Shown piece after piece: positions 32,390 to 45,929 of a stretch of DNA of 64,000 nucleotides; the stretch's first letter is position 1; each line of letters begins with the position of its first letter. This DNA is from Iris pallida (Eukaryota; Streptophyta; Magnoliopsida; Asparagales; Iridaceae). Where the stretch lies: assembly GCA_029216955.1 (NCBI GenBank), contig JANAVB010044017.1, forward strand, positions 7,443,580-7,507,579, in the 5' to 3' direction. The notes beneath the pieces were generated by a model. That model worked only from the letters and a program-made list of their open reading frames with translations, did no database searches and was not told where the DNA came from. Position numbers and translations under genes: made by a program.

Positions 32390-33693
32390 TGTTTTTGTGG
32401 TGGCCCATACAGGTCAAGATAAATTGTTTGGTTACTTTACCATACCAAGCAAGCCTGTAAATAGGATTAGAAGTCTAGGATCTCATCCACATACTTGACC
32501 TCTTTCCTCGATTCCATATTCGAACTACCGTTCGACTCATCGATTGTATTTTGCTTGATTCCTTCTATCATAAATTCTTATCTTCCCTTCGTGCGTGCTA
32601 GAGGTTAGACAGGTGACCCTACTAGTTAGACATACACCATTAGTTTAATTCTTTTAAGTTGGGTAGAATGTCTTATGACCTAGCAATCCCTTTGTCCTTA
32701 TGACCTATATTAGTACGTTCACTTAGGTTCTAGAATTTAGAGGATCCTAACCCATCTAGTCAACCAAGGACTTGGACAAAAAGACTATAGGACGACTGTA
32801 TAGAGACCAATACAGGATATGACTTAGAATCTTAAGGAGTTTAAACTAATTCTGCTTTCTTTCAATCTTAATCTCACGTGCTTGTGTTTTTTTACTATCT
32901 GGACTAATGATGCTAATATAGCCTAGTATTTGCAAGCTAATTCTTTATCGAGCTTGATCAAGGCATATGCTATTGAGCGGCCGCTCACTAAACATATTGT
33001 CTAATCAGAACCGGTGAATGATGGTCTGATCAACCGAGTGCACTTTGGTTCGCTTTTGTCTATTATTCTACGTGGATGGAACATAAATAAACTTGGCCTT
33101 TAGAATCCCATCCACGACTGCCTTAACAATTCCTTTGAAATTATTTGGTCGTCTTTGAACCACGTATTCGTATTTGATAATATCGTCTTTAAACTCCTTA
33201 TTGCTTTCGCTTTCACCTATTTTAGAAGGCCGAAGGCGTTGTACTACAACTTCCTCTAAACTTCCTCTAGCCTTCCTATCGATTATGACCATTATCACTC
33301 AATGTTGCTATATCTTCATCCTAAACTACTCGTCCTTTTCTCGGCCCTATCATGACCTTCTAAATCGCTTAATTTAGGAATGAATCTAATTCGTTCTCTA
33401 AATCGTCCTCTCAACCTACTCTCAAGAAACCATAACTTTAAGGTCTATAATTTATTTTCTCTTGTTACCATAATATTCTTTATTACCTGTCATCTTGTTT
33501 TAACTTTAACCCTTACTCATTTTCCTTCTTGCGCTAACCGATGATTATCCTCGTCATTATTGAAATCGCGATTTCCTAATACATATTTTGTTGAACGTTG
33601 TGAATGATTGTTCCTCACCAATACCCCCTTGCGCCTTCTCACCCCCTACTAATTCTTAATTTCGAGGACAAAATTCTTTTAAGTTGGGTAGGA
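32390..33693 (+). mobile_element. Internal region 1 of the tandem non-coding retrotransposon
   Basis: About 1.3 kb between LTR A and LTR B, starting with the conserved block GTGGTGGCCCATACAGGTC (32397-32415). It ends with 'TTCGAGGACAAAATTC' and a purine tract AAGTTGGGTAGGA just before LTR B. No gag or pol is readable. The only conserved frame is the short antisense ORF at 33068-33298. A long-LTR element with a short non-coding body fits the large retrotransposon derivative (LARD) class. Confidence 0.85.
33068..33298 (-). other. Conserved antisense ORF in LARD internal region, copy 1 (76 residues)
   Basis: Open frame on the strand opposite to the element, beginning 'MIMVIIDRKARGSLEE' and containing 'SNKEFKDDIIKYEYVVQRR'. 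The copy at 38379 is open over the same 76 codons with five residue changes. A related block lies in the second LARD family at 51098. I do not recognise the family. It may be chance openness in a duplicated sequence. Confidence 0.35.
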
Positions 33694-36600
33694 TGTAAAA
33701 CTCCTAAATTTCTACTATTTTTTTATATAAATTTGGTACTAATTATTATTTTATATTTGTACATCGCGTAGTTGCATTGTACGTCGCGCACAAAATTTTA
33801 TTTTTTGTAATTGCTCGACGAGTGCGAATATGTGCGAGCGTACATATTTTTTAGAAAAACATTTTTCTATTTTTTTATTTTCAAAATAATATATATAAAA
33901 ATTATTCTTGCAAACGTACCAAAATTTTCTAAGTTTGCTATTTTAATTATAAAAGCCTTTCGTTTACAACAGTTTTAATAATAAAAATATTCTTCGTGCA
34001 TACATATATTTCATAAATATTTTATTAGTTTATTTTAAATAATAATATAATTTTCTAAATTATTATTATAAGTATTTTCAGAAAATATATTTTGAAATTA
34101 TTGTGTCAATTTAAATCTTTGATTAGATTTTATGGATTTGATTTAAATAGTTTAAATTTAATGATAGAATTTATATTTAATTTGTGTTTAGATTATCTAG
34201 ATTTAAATTGGAATTGGATTTGGATTGTTGTTGATTGAATTTATCTAAATTTGATTTAAATTAAATAGCGTATTATCTATTGGAGATTTAATTGACTACT
34301 CCTTATCCAATTAGGATTATCTCAACCCTATATATAGGGGAGCCTCCATATTGTTTTTCACCACAATTATTCTCCACGAATTACTCCATCCACTACTGAC
34401 AACGTGAGTGCATCGTGTCCATGTCCGTGCCCCTTCCATCCACTATATTCCTTCTTTTACACATACACTGTATTCTTCTCCGTGTCGACAACCCCGACAC
34501 GATACAACCCAAATCAATCCCTAAACCTAACCTAATCCTACCCGAGCCATTTGCCCACATCCACCAAGGCCGTCCCTGCTTTGCCATCACCTGCCAACCC
34601 CGGTCCACGACCTGGACAGCACTACTACCGTCGCCAACTCCCACACCATCGTACTTTTCTGCCAGCACCACCCTGGCATCCTCATGACCACAGTCAACGC
34701 CTCCCACCATCATCAGCCACGGCTTCACCACCATCTCTCTGCTACACAAGATCCAGCCCTACTCATTGCGACCATCCCGGCCACTGGCCTCAGTACCGAA
34801 CCCCAAACACCAGAAACTGCCGCCAGCCTCGTCAAACTCTCTCCGACCGGCCAACCCCCTCTGGCCGCACGGTCACTCTCCGGTGCCCAGCCCAGCCTCG
34901 ACGTCTACTGCCAACACCATCATCAACACTGCCGACGCCAAGGTACTGCCAGCCACCGCGGACCACCACCCGCTGCCAACACCATCTCCGTCATTATCAT
35001 CAAACCCCCATCACCGCCATCGCCACCGACGATCACCGCCATCCTCGACGACGACAACAATCGCATCACCAAAAAAAACCGCCAAAATCATCACCGCCTC
35101 CATTTCCTAAGCAAAGAGAAAAAAGAAGAAGTAAAACTGTCACCTTTCCCGCGCGCCGCCAAGCGGCCACCACCATCTGCTCCCTCGTGCAGCCCCGCCG
35201 GCAGTGACAGACCCCGCTCGCCCGCTCCCCCTGCCGCCGGGAGCAAGCCCATCCAGCGCGTCGTCGTCCTCCAATTCATCCCGCAACCGCGCCTCCGGAG
35301 GTGCCGCCGACATGCGCCGCACCGGAGCTGCACACGTCCCATCCTTGCACTGCCTCTGGCCTCTCTGCGCCGAGCAAATCCTCCGCCGCGGATCTTGCAC
35401 CACCGTGTCGAACGCCGCGACTACCGGCCGGTGCAACTCCGTCGCTGCACGGGCCCCGCTGGTACTCCCCCTTCTCTTCCTCGCCCCTCTCCTTCTTCCC
35501 TCTCCCTCACTCTTCTCCTTCCTCTGCTATTGTTATTTTATTTTTCAATCTCTCTCTCTCTCTCACTCTCTTTTAACCCACTATTCATAAGTAGATATTT
35601 TTAATTGCATACAGAGAACAACTGTTCTCATATGAGAATAGTAGTCAATGTTTGTATACTGATACATATGTTTAATGGTTATTTTTATTATGAATAGAAA
35701 TACTTTTATTATTATTAATAATATTATTATTATTACTACTGTTATTATTACTATTTTGTTGTCTTGCTAATATTATTACTTGCATTAATATTACCATTTT
35801 AAAAAATTTTACAAATATTTTTTTAGCTAATTTCAAAGTAAATTTTTGACTCTAAAATATTTTTCTCGAATTATATGTATATAAATATATTTGACAGGTT
35901 ATAGTTTTGGCCTAAATAACTCCTTATTATTTTTGAAAAAGTACTTAAATATCTTCATATATAAAATATAGTTTTTCTACTTAGAAATATTATTTTGTCA
36001 AAACTTAGAGTTTTTCTCCCTAAAAAGATTTTTGGATTTTCAAGTAATTAATTTAATTATTTTACTAAATAAAACTATTTTCAAGTATTAAGAAAAGTTT
36101 TATAAAAACATATATATTATTTAACCAATTTCTTTAGCTTTTTTCCTATCCATGACCAAGCCATTATTCTTATTCCTTCGCCAATTTTAGATTACCTTAT
36201 GTCGACCCTAACTAACTCGACCGTCCTAGACTTGATGGGACAGTGTGTGCCATCATTGGAGACTGTCTTGACTAGTTGTAACACCAAAGTCATAATCCAT
36301 GCCATCTTGATCATTGCAGCTCCACCTCAGGCGTCAATCAGGCAAGACACCTTGCCATTTGCTGTTTATTTAATTTAGCTCATATTTTATGCATTATTCA
36401 TTATTTTCTTTATGAAAAATAAACTGTGATACATGGCATAACTTGATAGATTTTTACTGTTCAGTTATATTTTCTGCTATGTATTATTTTTCTTACACAT
36501 TAAACCTAGATTTAAGGGACCACCTTTGTGTGTTGCATTCATTGGCCTTGACACGTTGTACCACAAAGTTGTGTGTCACATGTAGAACACAGACATGCGT

Positions 36601-37688
36601 GATTGGTAGGCCACCAGTACGTATAAGCTGTGCGATAGGATTAACCGCTAATAGAATTGTATGCTAGTTTGACTTAGCGGTTATAGAGGTTTTGTGTTGT
36701 GGATACAACATATTAGGCATTGGGCGGGAAGGACAATTCCTTAGTGTATGGGCTACGATGCACTTTCCCTTGTGACCCGGATGCTCCGCTGGAGATATGG
36801 GGTTGATGACCCATGATTACTGACGGCCACTGGCATTCTGCGGAATGTTATGCTCTTATTGATTGGGCCCCTGGTGCCCCAAGGGAGGACCATGCTGATC
36901 CCATTTTAGCCAGGGCCCATGCGCAGGAAGGATTGATCTTAACTACATTTCACTTAGAATGGTTAGGATACCTTATCCGTTAGGTGTGAGTACTCTTGGT
37001 TTGGGTACTTGTATCTGATCGTGGCTTGGAACAATAACTTGTCGCAGATTAGTTCGCCATACCTTGTCCTTGTTTGGTTGTAGGTGTGGCTTACTACTCC
37101 GATGAGAAGGTATTGAACCTTGTTGGGGTTCGGATACCATATTGGATTCATATCATAGAAAGATAAGTCATCGTGAATTAGTTTACCATCTCCTGTCCTT
37201 GTTTGGTTGGGGGGATGGTACGCTAGTTCAATGGTGTGTATTGGACCATGTTATAATTCAATTGACTTATTTATTTGAGCAATTTATATTCAGTTATATT
37301 GGCATGATATTATGTGTATTGTTACGTCCCTCTGAGGACCTGGTTATCTCCCCAGGTGTGTGTTCATGTCTTCCGTAGGTATTCTAGCCGAGATCGTGGT
37401 CTTCTCCATTTATTCGAAGATGACGCGTCTTGGATCTATCCTACTACCTTCGTCATTTCTTTTGTATATCATGTACCTCTCCCTTTTATTTTGTTGGTAG
37501 TAGATGTGTCTCTACCCAACATATTGTATCAAGACAATTCATTATCATTATATGGTATCTTTTATTCATTATTTTGTGTGGATGAGAGTAGTCATGGTTC
37601 TACTGTATTTTACAGCTTACGTATATTTATTATACGGCTGACATGTCTACGTTCCTAGTCCTACGTATTTTGGGACTGGAGTGTTACA
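33694..37688 (+). repeat. LTR copy B, complete (3,995 bp)
   Basis: Starts TGTAAAACTCCTAAATTT right after the purine tract and ends GGAGTGTTACA. A TATA box (TATATATAGG, 34329-34338) sits about 640 bp in, followed by CCACC-rich transcribed leader, then AT-rich and mixed sequence. It is the only full-length LTR of the three. It serves as the 3' LTR of the left unit and the 5' LTR of the right unit. Confidence 0.92.
34329..34338 (+). promoter_or_regulatory. LTR B TATA box
   Basis: TATATATAGG followed by GGAGCC and a CT/CA-rich leader. The same promoter context is present in LTR C at about 39645-39654. Confidence 0.7.
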
Positions 37689-39004
37689 TATTTTTGTGGT
37701 GGCCCATGCAGGTCAAGATAAATTATTTGGTTACTATACCAAGAAAGCCTGCGAATAGGATTAGAAGTCTAGGATCTCATCCACATACTTGACCTCTTTC
37801 CTCGATTCTATATTTGAACTACCGTTCGACCCATCGATTGCATCTTGCTTGATTCCTTCTATCATAAATTTTTATCTTCTCTACGTGTGTGCTAGAGGTC
37901 AGACAGGTGATCCTTTTAGTTAGACATGTTTCTTTTGTCCCAAAACACCATTAGTTTAATTCTTTTAAGTTGGGTAGAATGTCTTATGACCTAGCAATCC
38001 CTTTGTCCTTGTGACCTATATTAGTAAGTTCACTTAGGTTCTAGAATTTAAAGGATCGTAACCCATCTAGCCAACCAAGGACTTGGACAAGAAGACTATA
38101 GGACGACTGTATTGAGACCAACACAGGATATGACTTAGAATCGTAAGGAGTTTAAACAAATTCTGCTTTCTTTCAATCTTAATCTCACGTCCTTGTGTTT
38201 TTTTACTATCTGGACTAATGATGCTAACATAGCCTAGTATTTACAAGCTAATTCTTTATCGAGCTTGATCAAGGCATATGCTATTGAGCGGCAACTCACT
38301 AAATATATTGTCTAATCAGAACCGGTGCATGATGGTCTGATCAACCGAGTGCACTTTGGTTCGCTTTTGTCTATTATTCTACGTGGATGGAACATAAATA
38401 AACTTGGCCTTTAGAATCTCATCCACGACTGCCTTGACAATTCCTTTGAAATTATTCGGTCGTCTTTGAACCACGTATTCGTATTCGATAATATCGTCTT
38501 TGAACTCTTTATTGCTTTCGCTTTCACCAATTTTATAAGGACGAAGGCGTTGTACTCGAACTTCCTCTGAACTTCCTCTAGCCTTCCTATCGATTATGAC
38601 CATTATCACTCGATGTTGCTATATCTTCATCCTAAACTACTCATCCTTTTCTCGGCCCTATCATGACCTTCTAAATTGCTTAATTTAGGAGTGAATCAAA
38701 TTCGTTCTCTAAATCGTGCTCTCAACCTACTCTCAAGAAACCATAACTTTAAGGTCTCTAATTTATTTTCTCGTGTTACCATAATATTCTTTATTTCCTG
38801 TCATTTTGTTTTAACTTTAACCCTTACTCATTTTCCTTCTTGCGCTAACCCATGATTATCCTCGCCATTATTGAAATCGCGATTTCCTAATGCATATTTT
38901 GTTGAACGTTGTGAATGATTGTTCCTCACCAATACCCCCTTGCGCCTTCTCACCCCCTACTAATTCTTAATTTCGAGGACAAAATTCTTTTAAGTTGGAT
39001 AGGA
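37689..39004 (+). mobile_element. Internal region 2 of the tandem non-coding retrotransposon
   Basis: A 1.3-kb copy of internal region 1, with the same leader block (37696-37714, one mismatch) and the same pre-LTR purine tract (AAGTTGGATAGGA). It carries a small insertion near 37930. No coding domains are seen apart from the antisense ORF at 38379. Confidence 0.9.
38379..38609 (-). other. Conserved antisense ORF in LARD internal region, copy 2 (76 residues)
   Basis: Same frame and length as the one at 33068-33298 ('SNKEFKDDIIEYEYVVQRR'). Residue changes relative to copy 1 are L/S, V/R, S/Y, K/E and G/E; about as many silent changes are present. Both start and stop codons are kept. Function unknown. 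Confidence 0.35.
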
Positions 39005-40818
39005 TGTAAAACTCCTAAATTTTTACTATTTTTTTATATAAATTTGGTACTGATTATTATTTTGTATTTGTACGTCACGTAGTTGCATTGTACGTCGTGC
39101 TCGAAATTTTGTTTTTCGTAATTGCTCGACGAGTGCGAATATGTGCGAGCGTATATATTTTTTAGAAAAATATTTTTCTATTTTTATAGTTTCAAAATAA
39201 TATATATATATATATAAATTATTCTTGCTATCGTACCAAAATTTTCTTTTGCTATTTTAATTATAAAAGCCTTTTCGTTTATACTAGTTATTAATAATAA
39301 ATAATATTCTTCGTGCATACATATATTTCATAAATATTTTATTAGTTTATTATAAATAATAATGTAATTTTCAAAATTATTATTATAAGTGTTTTCAGAA
39401 AATATATTTTAAAATTATTGTGGAAATTTAAATCTTTGATTAGATTTTATAGATTTGATTTAAATAGTTTAAATTTAAAGATAGAATTTATATTTAATTT
39501 GAGTTTAGATTATCTAGATTTAAATTGTAATTGGATTTAGATTGTTGTTGATTGAATTTATTTAAATTTGATTTAAATTAAATATCATATTATCTATTGG
39601 GGATTTAATTGACTACTCATTATCCAATTAGGATTCTCTCAACCCTATATATAGGGGAGCCTCCATATTTTTTTTCACCACAATTATTCTCCACAAATTA
39701 CTCCATCCACCATAAACAAGGTAAGTGCATCGTGTCCATGTCCGTGCCCCTTCCATCTACTATATTCCTTTTTTTACACATACACTGTATTCTTCTCCGT
39801 ATTGACAACCCCGACACGATACAACCCAAATCAATCCCTAAACCTAACCTAATCCTACCCGAGCCATCTGCCTACCTCCACCATGGCCGTCCCCGCCGTG
39901 CCATCACCTGCCTACCCCTGTCCACGACCTAGACAGCACTACCACCGTCGCTAACTCCCACACCACCGTACTTCTCCGCCAGCACCACCCTGGAATCCTC
40001 ACGACCACAGTCATCGCCTCCCACCAGCATCAGCCACGGCTTCGCCACCATCTCTCTGCCACACATGAGCCAGCCGAACTCATTGTGACCATCCCGACCA
40101 CTGGCCTCAGTACTGAACCCCAAACACCGGAAACCGTCGCCAGCCTCGTCAAACTCTCTCCGACCGGCCAACCCCCTCTGGCCGTATAGTAACTCCCCGA
40201 CGCCCGGCCCAGCCTCGACGTCCACTGCCAACACCATCATCAACACCGCCGATGCCAAGGCACCGCCAGCAACCGCGGACCACCACCCGCTGCCACCACC
40301 ATCTCCGTCATCATCATCAAACCCCCATCACCGCCATCATCACCGACGATCACCGCCATCCTCGACGATGACAACCATCGCACCACCCCAAAAAAAAACT
40401 CCCAAAATCATCACCGCCACCATTTTCCAAGCACAGAGAAAAAAAGAAGAAGTAAAACCCTCACCTTCCCCGTGCACCGCCGAGCGGCCACCACCATCTG
40501 CTCCTCGTGCAGCCCCGCCGGCAGCGACAGACCCCGCTCGCCCGCTCCTCCTGCCGCCGGGAGCAAGCCCATCCAGCGCGCCGTCGTCCTCCAATTCATC
40601 CCACAACCACTCCTAACATATTGTTGGTAGTTGATGTGTCTCCACCCAACATATTGTATCAAAACAATTTATTATCATTATATGATATCTTTTATTCATT
40701 ATTTTGTGTGGCTGAGATTAGTCATGGTTCTACTGTATTTTACAGCTTACGTATATTTATTATACGGCTGGCATGTCTACGTTCCTAGTCCTACTAATTT
40801 TGGGACTGGGACGTTACA
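39005..40818 (+). repeat. LTR copy C with a ~2.2-kb internal deletion
   Basis: Starts TGTAAAACTCCTAAATTT and ends GGGACGTTACA, so both true LTR ends are kept. Compared with LTR B, the segment equivalent to about 35295-37490 is missing, with the join near 40613-40622. The promoter region, with a TATA box at about 39645, is retained. It is the 3' LTR of the right-hand unit. Confidence 0.92.
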
Positions 40819-41561
40819 CAATTCCTCGCTAGTAAGTCTCCAGCAGGTTCCTTTCCTCCTAACGATCGCAACGCACTTCGTTTGGAAGGATTTGGATGAG
40901 AAACAAGAAAAATAGGCTAGTTGGAGGAGAAGGAGAAAACTAGGGTTTTGAAACTTTGACAGCTACAAAGTTTTCTCACAATATGAAGAGGGGTTGCTAT
41001 TTGGGCAGCCAAGGGGTGTATCTAGGTTTAGGTTATAGTTTGGGATGGGCCATCGTGCAACTAAAGTCCAAGGAAAGCCCAATAGCAAAAAGGCCAAAAG
41101 CTATGTATTAAAATAGCCTAAAAATAAGTCAATTTGTTTCCTAATTAGGACTAATGCTCCAAATTAAAATCTAATTAGCTAAAAATGATTCTAATCACAT
41201 GGTTAGTCTTCTAATCAAGGTTGACTACGGTTAAACCATTTTCCACTACCAAAAACACCAATCAAAGCTATACACCAATCAATTTAATTTATAAAAAATT
41301 TAAATTAGCACACAATGACTAAAATACCCCTAATACAGAAAAGTGGTGGTGACATAGAGTTTGACCAAACCCTAGACAATTGACCAAGTTAGCTAGATGT
41401 TGACCTAGTTTGACTAGAAAGTTGATCAGAGTTGACCAAGAGTTGACTTTTACCTAGAATGACCTAGTATCATGTAGATTGTATTACAAACTTCAATTAT
41501 TACATATTGAACACATTATAACCTATTTTTCTCTAAATAGGACCTTGTGACACCAGTTCGA
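40819..41561. other. Unassigned interval, possibly a minus-strand LTR piece
   Basis: No protein-coding blocks. On the minus strand it starts TGTCACAAGGTCC at 41561 and ends in a leader-like stretch (CAACCCCTCTTCATATTG, then CT-rich), which resembles a short LTR. No partner, primer site or target duplication was found. Confidence 0.35.
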
Positions 41562-42739
41562 ACATCTATTAACATCTGTTACTCAGGACGACAGACGAGT
41601 ACATCCTCTGATAATTGTTTTTAGTATTTGATATCTACTGTGATTCTTGTATTTAGTGATGCTATATTTGATTCTCGACACGTTGGTCACACGGATAAGT
41701 ATTTCTGGATCCCGTCTTAAGATGTTACCATTGTTATCGTATTGACATTGTACACGACTTGTTCATTAGACATTGTACATGATAGTTTCATAAAACATTG
41801 TTCGTGTATTGTACATGTCATGGTTGGATCCAATGTACTTGTTGGGGCGGAAGAAATTCTAGTAAGAGATGTGATCAAATTCCTATTATTATTGTTAGAC
41901 ATTATAAGTGTTAATCGTACACCTCACGAAAGATTAACCACGACATGTAACTATTGTACAAGTTTCCAAGCCGATCATATCTCGAAACTAGTATTTCAAA
42001 ACACATAGTACGTATATTATTTATTAGTTCTGTCATATTCTCTGGATTGTACTTACATGTCGTCTATTTACTTCCATTCTTGTACATTGTACCCTTCACA
42101 TCATTCATTCTTCAAAGTACCATTGTCAGGATATGATTACATATTAGTAGCTCTATTTCTCATCATTTATCGTACTCTCTACTTGCAGTTTTATAGTTTT
42201 TATCATTTTATCGGAATGTTGTTGGTTTATGTATTCTCTCCATCCAAACTGGATACGTTGACAAAATATTATAGATCATTTAGATGACTGTCCTACCTAC
42301 TACGAGGCATATGAGGGTGGCACACAGGAGTATTGAGGAGGATCCTGCTCAATAGATTTTGCCTTAGATATAGTTTAGAATTATTAGTTATCATGTTGTA
42401 TCGGATTGTTCCGATTGTTAGTTGAGACTATTTATATTCAGGATATGTACTTATTTGTGTTGGACATCTAAAATTGTGTGATCTGATAACGCTGCTATTT
42501 ATTCAGTTTCTTCCTTTTATCTGATTCCATATCGTGGTCTATCTTCCTTAGACTTGTGATTGAGATTATATAGTTGAGATGTCATATTATACCTCCGTAC
42601 GGAGATGACAGGTTATATGATTCATATTGTTAGTTGATAGATATTGTAGACGACCTATACAGCGTTCTACCGCCGACACTGCGGCGTAGGCTGGACGTGC
42701 CCACATTTTCGTGCCCCTAAACAGGGTGCGGGTCGTGAC
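41562..42739 (+). repeat. 3' portion of a long-LTR element
   Basis: It ends GGGTGCGGGTCGTGACA. Just before that is TTCTACCGCCGACACTGCGG then CGTAGGCTGG, the same terminal module as the LTR ending at 49538. Upstream similarity is weak, and the LTR start is not identifiable. Confidence 0.55.
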
Positions 42740-44303
42740 AGGACTCTCTAGTTTGTAGGAATGGTTTCCGCACTTCGTTTCCAAGAAGAACCTCCTAATA
42801 GGAAGAATTGGAAAGCAAATGAGGTAATTCCATGGTGTATTGATGTTGGTGGAGGTTGTGAGGAACTTAAAAGCATTAGGCGACGGTGGATAAGGATTCT
42901 ATTATGAAAGGAAAGAATATGCAAACACTTCTGCATGGGGTGGAGGATTCGCCATAGCCTGGGGAATGATGATGATGATGAGGCTGGTTTATTTTATTTA
43001 TATTTTATATATGCATAATAAGATTATTAAAACAAGTAACCATTGAAGTTTTTATACTTCACGTAAGGTTTTTGATTGAGAGTTGTAGTTTAGAACCAGC
43101 TTTGGTGCGATATCACTTGTTGCAAAGTAAGTTTTAATAAATAAAAAGAACAAGATCATAGCCTAGTTGTCGGAGATGGTATAGCTTGGAGAATTAGACA
43201 ACATTACACAACGAGTGTACGATATATTAATTGGTTCTTGTAATTGAATTGTAATTTGGATTGTAATTTGAATCGTAATGTAATGTAATTTGTAATATAA
43301 TAGAATTACATCATCATGTTTGGTTGGAACATATAATCAAATCATGTATTGTAATATAATTGTTGTTTGTATCATTTTGACAAATATATTCTTAACATTT
43401 ATATTCTCGATTTTGGCCAACCTTAACATCTATTAAATAAATAAATAAAATTTTAAAAAAAATTAAAATAAAAAAATAAAAATAATACTACAAAATAAAA
43501 AAGGAACACGAAAAGTAAAAATAATTTAGAAATTAACAAAATTAAATTAAAAAACAAAAAAATATACAAAATAATGTAAGATTAAAAAACTAAAAAAATT
43601 CTATAAGAAATGAATAAGTTTTAAGTTTTAATGTATGGCGATTACATGAGTTTTATGATCTAACTGATTTCAAAAGAAAATGATGTAATATAATCAACTT
43701 CTTAATGGTTATTACATTACAATAAAAAAAAATGTCCAAGAAAACATCAAAATTAAATTTACAATATAATTTTAATTAATTATATTCTCCAATCCCATTT
43801 ACCCTACTTCTTCTTGTCTTTTGTAGAGATCATAAAAGAGTATATTATAGAAATTGAATGGAAAAGATGTTGGAATCAAATCCCATTATGTTATTGTCTT
43901 TATTGTGCTATTTTGTTGGGAGAAGAGAGAATATTGTAGCATATAAAATACCTCTCTTGTATATATTGTTATGTTAATTTGTCTTTTATTGAGAAGTGAG
44001 GGTACACGTAAGGGGGTGTTTAGTAAGTTGGGTGTGGACTCGCACTCGGGTTAAAATTCGGACTTTGGCTATATTCTTCAGATCTAATGTTTGGTAGAGT
44101 GATTAAATATGTTGGTTGGAAAGGAAAAAGTGACGACGGTAAATTCCTCTCCCCTGTATTTGTGTCTATTATAATTTCTTCTCTCTTATTAGGATTTTGG
44201 GAGGAAAGGCTCTCCCCTCCTCTCCCCCTCTCCTTCTCGTAGTGGATTTTGTGAATTTTTTAAGAATTTTCGCTCACCTCAGATGCTTGATCCTTTCCCA
44301 CCT
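42740..44303. other. Unassigned AT-rich interval
   Basis: 42740-42990 has a few short open frames (for example 'NRKNWKANEVIPWCIDVGGG') that I cannot assign to a family. 43200-43800 is very AT-rich with repeated TGTAATTTG/TTGTAAT motifs, perhaps a decayed MITE. Near 44012 a GGGGGTGTTTAGT motif resembles MITE termini but has no partner. Confidence 0.4.
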
Positions 44304-45370
44304 CACTACACCAAAATGCACATATTGCAACCATGAGTAGCAAATGTTATTAATTGTTGCAATCTTGTAACAACTACAATTTGTTGCATGAAGTTGAAAC
44401 CAATTAAGCAACATTTTGGAAGTAGTACAAACTTGGCAATACAAAAGAACTGTTGCAATCAACATTGCAACGAAACCGAGATAAGAAAAAAATGAACAGT
44501 AAAAAGTGGGCACGAGAATCCAGAGTTGCAACAAAGGCTGGAAAAAAGTTGGGAAGTTAAGTTTGCCTGAGAACCTGGACTTGCAACATAGGTTATGTCT
44601 AAAAAAAATTCTTTCTCCCTCCATTTTTGTCGCTCTCGGGTGATCTCCCACTCCCCCTCCATTTTTTTTTGGTGCGCTCTCTCTACCACTACCCCTACTT
44701 TTCCATATACCAAGGAAGAGACTGAAATCTGTCCTAAGAAAGTTATTGGAAAGAGATTTCTTCTCTTCTTGTGCTTCTCTTTCAAAGGAAATCTCTTCTG
44801 GCCAAAAAAAGAGATGAAGATCTCTTCTGCTTTTGTGCACTTCTTCTCCTCCTCTTCTTGTACTCTCTCTCTCTCTCTCTCTCTCTCATTCGCAGTGGTT
44901 CCCGGATCGATAGATATGAAGATCTCTTCTTCTTTTCTGGGATGGAAATCTCATTATTCGTATAATTTTCCTATTTTTGCATTATACTTTTGAGTCTCTA
45001 TCTCTATACCAAAACAATTTGAAGATGAGAGTAGTTTACTAGTTTGGGGATGGAGACTGAAATCTCTTCTGCTCGCTCTCAAGATGTGAGTATAATTTTC
45101 CCAACTTTTTCGTATACATGTCACAAAAATATATTTATATATTTCCCTACTTTTATTTTAGTATAATTTCTGTTTAGGTGTTGTTAGAGGCTCAATCTAA
45201 GATAGAAGAACTGTCAGAAACTAAGATTTAATGCAAATAAGTTTGCTTCCCTGTTTCTGAGTTTTAGAACTTCGGAGATTGGCAAACAGGTTCGCTCTCC
45301 AAAAAACTTAAAGCCACTAATAAACTTTACATTACAACTCTGTTTCAAACTTTAGGATTTAAAGTTGGGT
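44304..45370. mobile_element. CACTA transposon terminus (truncated)
   Basis: CACTACACCAAAATGCACA at 44304 is a canonical CACTA terminal repeat. It is followed by about 280 bp with nine or so TTGCAAC/GTTGCAA subterminal motifs in both orientations, the expected transposase-binding array. After that come CT-rich leader-like sequence with repeated GAAGATCTCTTCT blocks and a (CT)n run (44864-44886). No transposase and no opposite terminus are found; the right edge is set by the next recognisable fragment. Confidence 0.8.
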
Positions 45371-45664
45371 CTGACTTTAAACCAAAAGTTCTTGAGGAGT
45401 GACATCGGAGGTTGCATACGACACTCTATTCATAATGAAAGTAGCCGTAAGCACAGCTTCACCCCAGAAGCAATTTAGAAGACACGTAGTTAACAACATT
45501 GAATTCATCATATCTATTAATGTTCTATTCTTCCTTTCTGCAACACTATTTGATTGAGGGGAGTACAGAGCAGTCATCTCGTTGACAATTCCATGTTCTC
45601 TGTAGAACAATACGAATTCATGAGACCTACATTCTCCACTTCGATCGCTTCTGAATATATTGAG
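45370..45664 (-). pseudogene. Copia integrase fragment
   Basis: Minus-strand frames give 'SDRSGECRSHEFVLFYREHG', 'IVNEMTALYSPQSNSVAERK', 'NRTLIDMMNSMLL' and 'FWGEAVLTATFIMNRV', the second half of the copia integrase core including the catalytic Glu region (VAERKNR). One frameshift lies near 45605. No other part of that element is attached. Confidence 0.85.
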
Positions 45665-45929
45665 TTGTTGTCCGGTTTGGTGTGGCTCTTTCGCCTACTG
45701 CTTGTGTTCTTTGTCAACAAGAACATAAGACAGGAAGACCATTTGTTCTTCAGTTGTTGTGCCATTTGGTGCTTTTGGACCAAACATGCAGCTTGGATGC
45801 TTACTTGGGACTCACTGGTCAGGGTGGGCAAAGGTTGTCAAAAATTTCTCGGTTGCGTATGTGTGATTCTTTATGGTTTTGCAATGCTTGTCTTTGCCTT
45901 TAGTTTATTGGCACGTTGGATGGAAGATC

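Noticed and set aside
42740..42990. Possible host exon with 'NRKNWKANEVIPWCIDVGGG'
   Set aside because: I could not assign it to a family, frames break within 65 codons, and it adjoins an LTR end. Left as unassigned sequence.
44274..44840. 188-residue minus-strand frame
   Set aside because: Covers the CACTA subterminal motif array and CT-rich leader; no recognisable domain.
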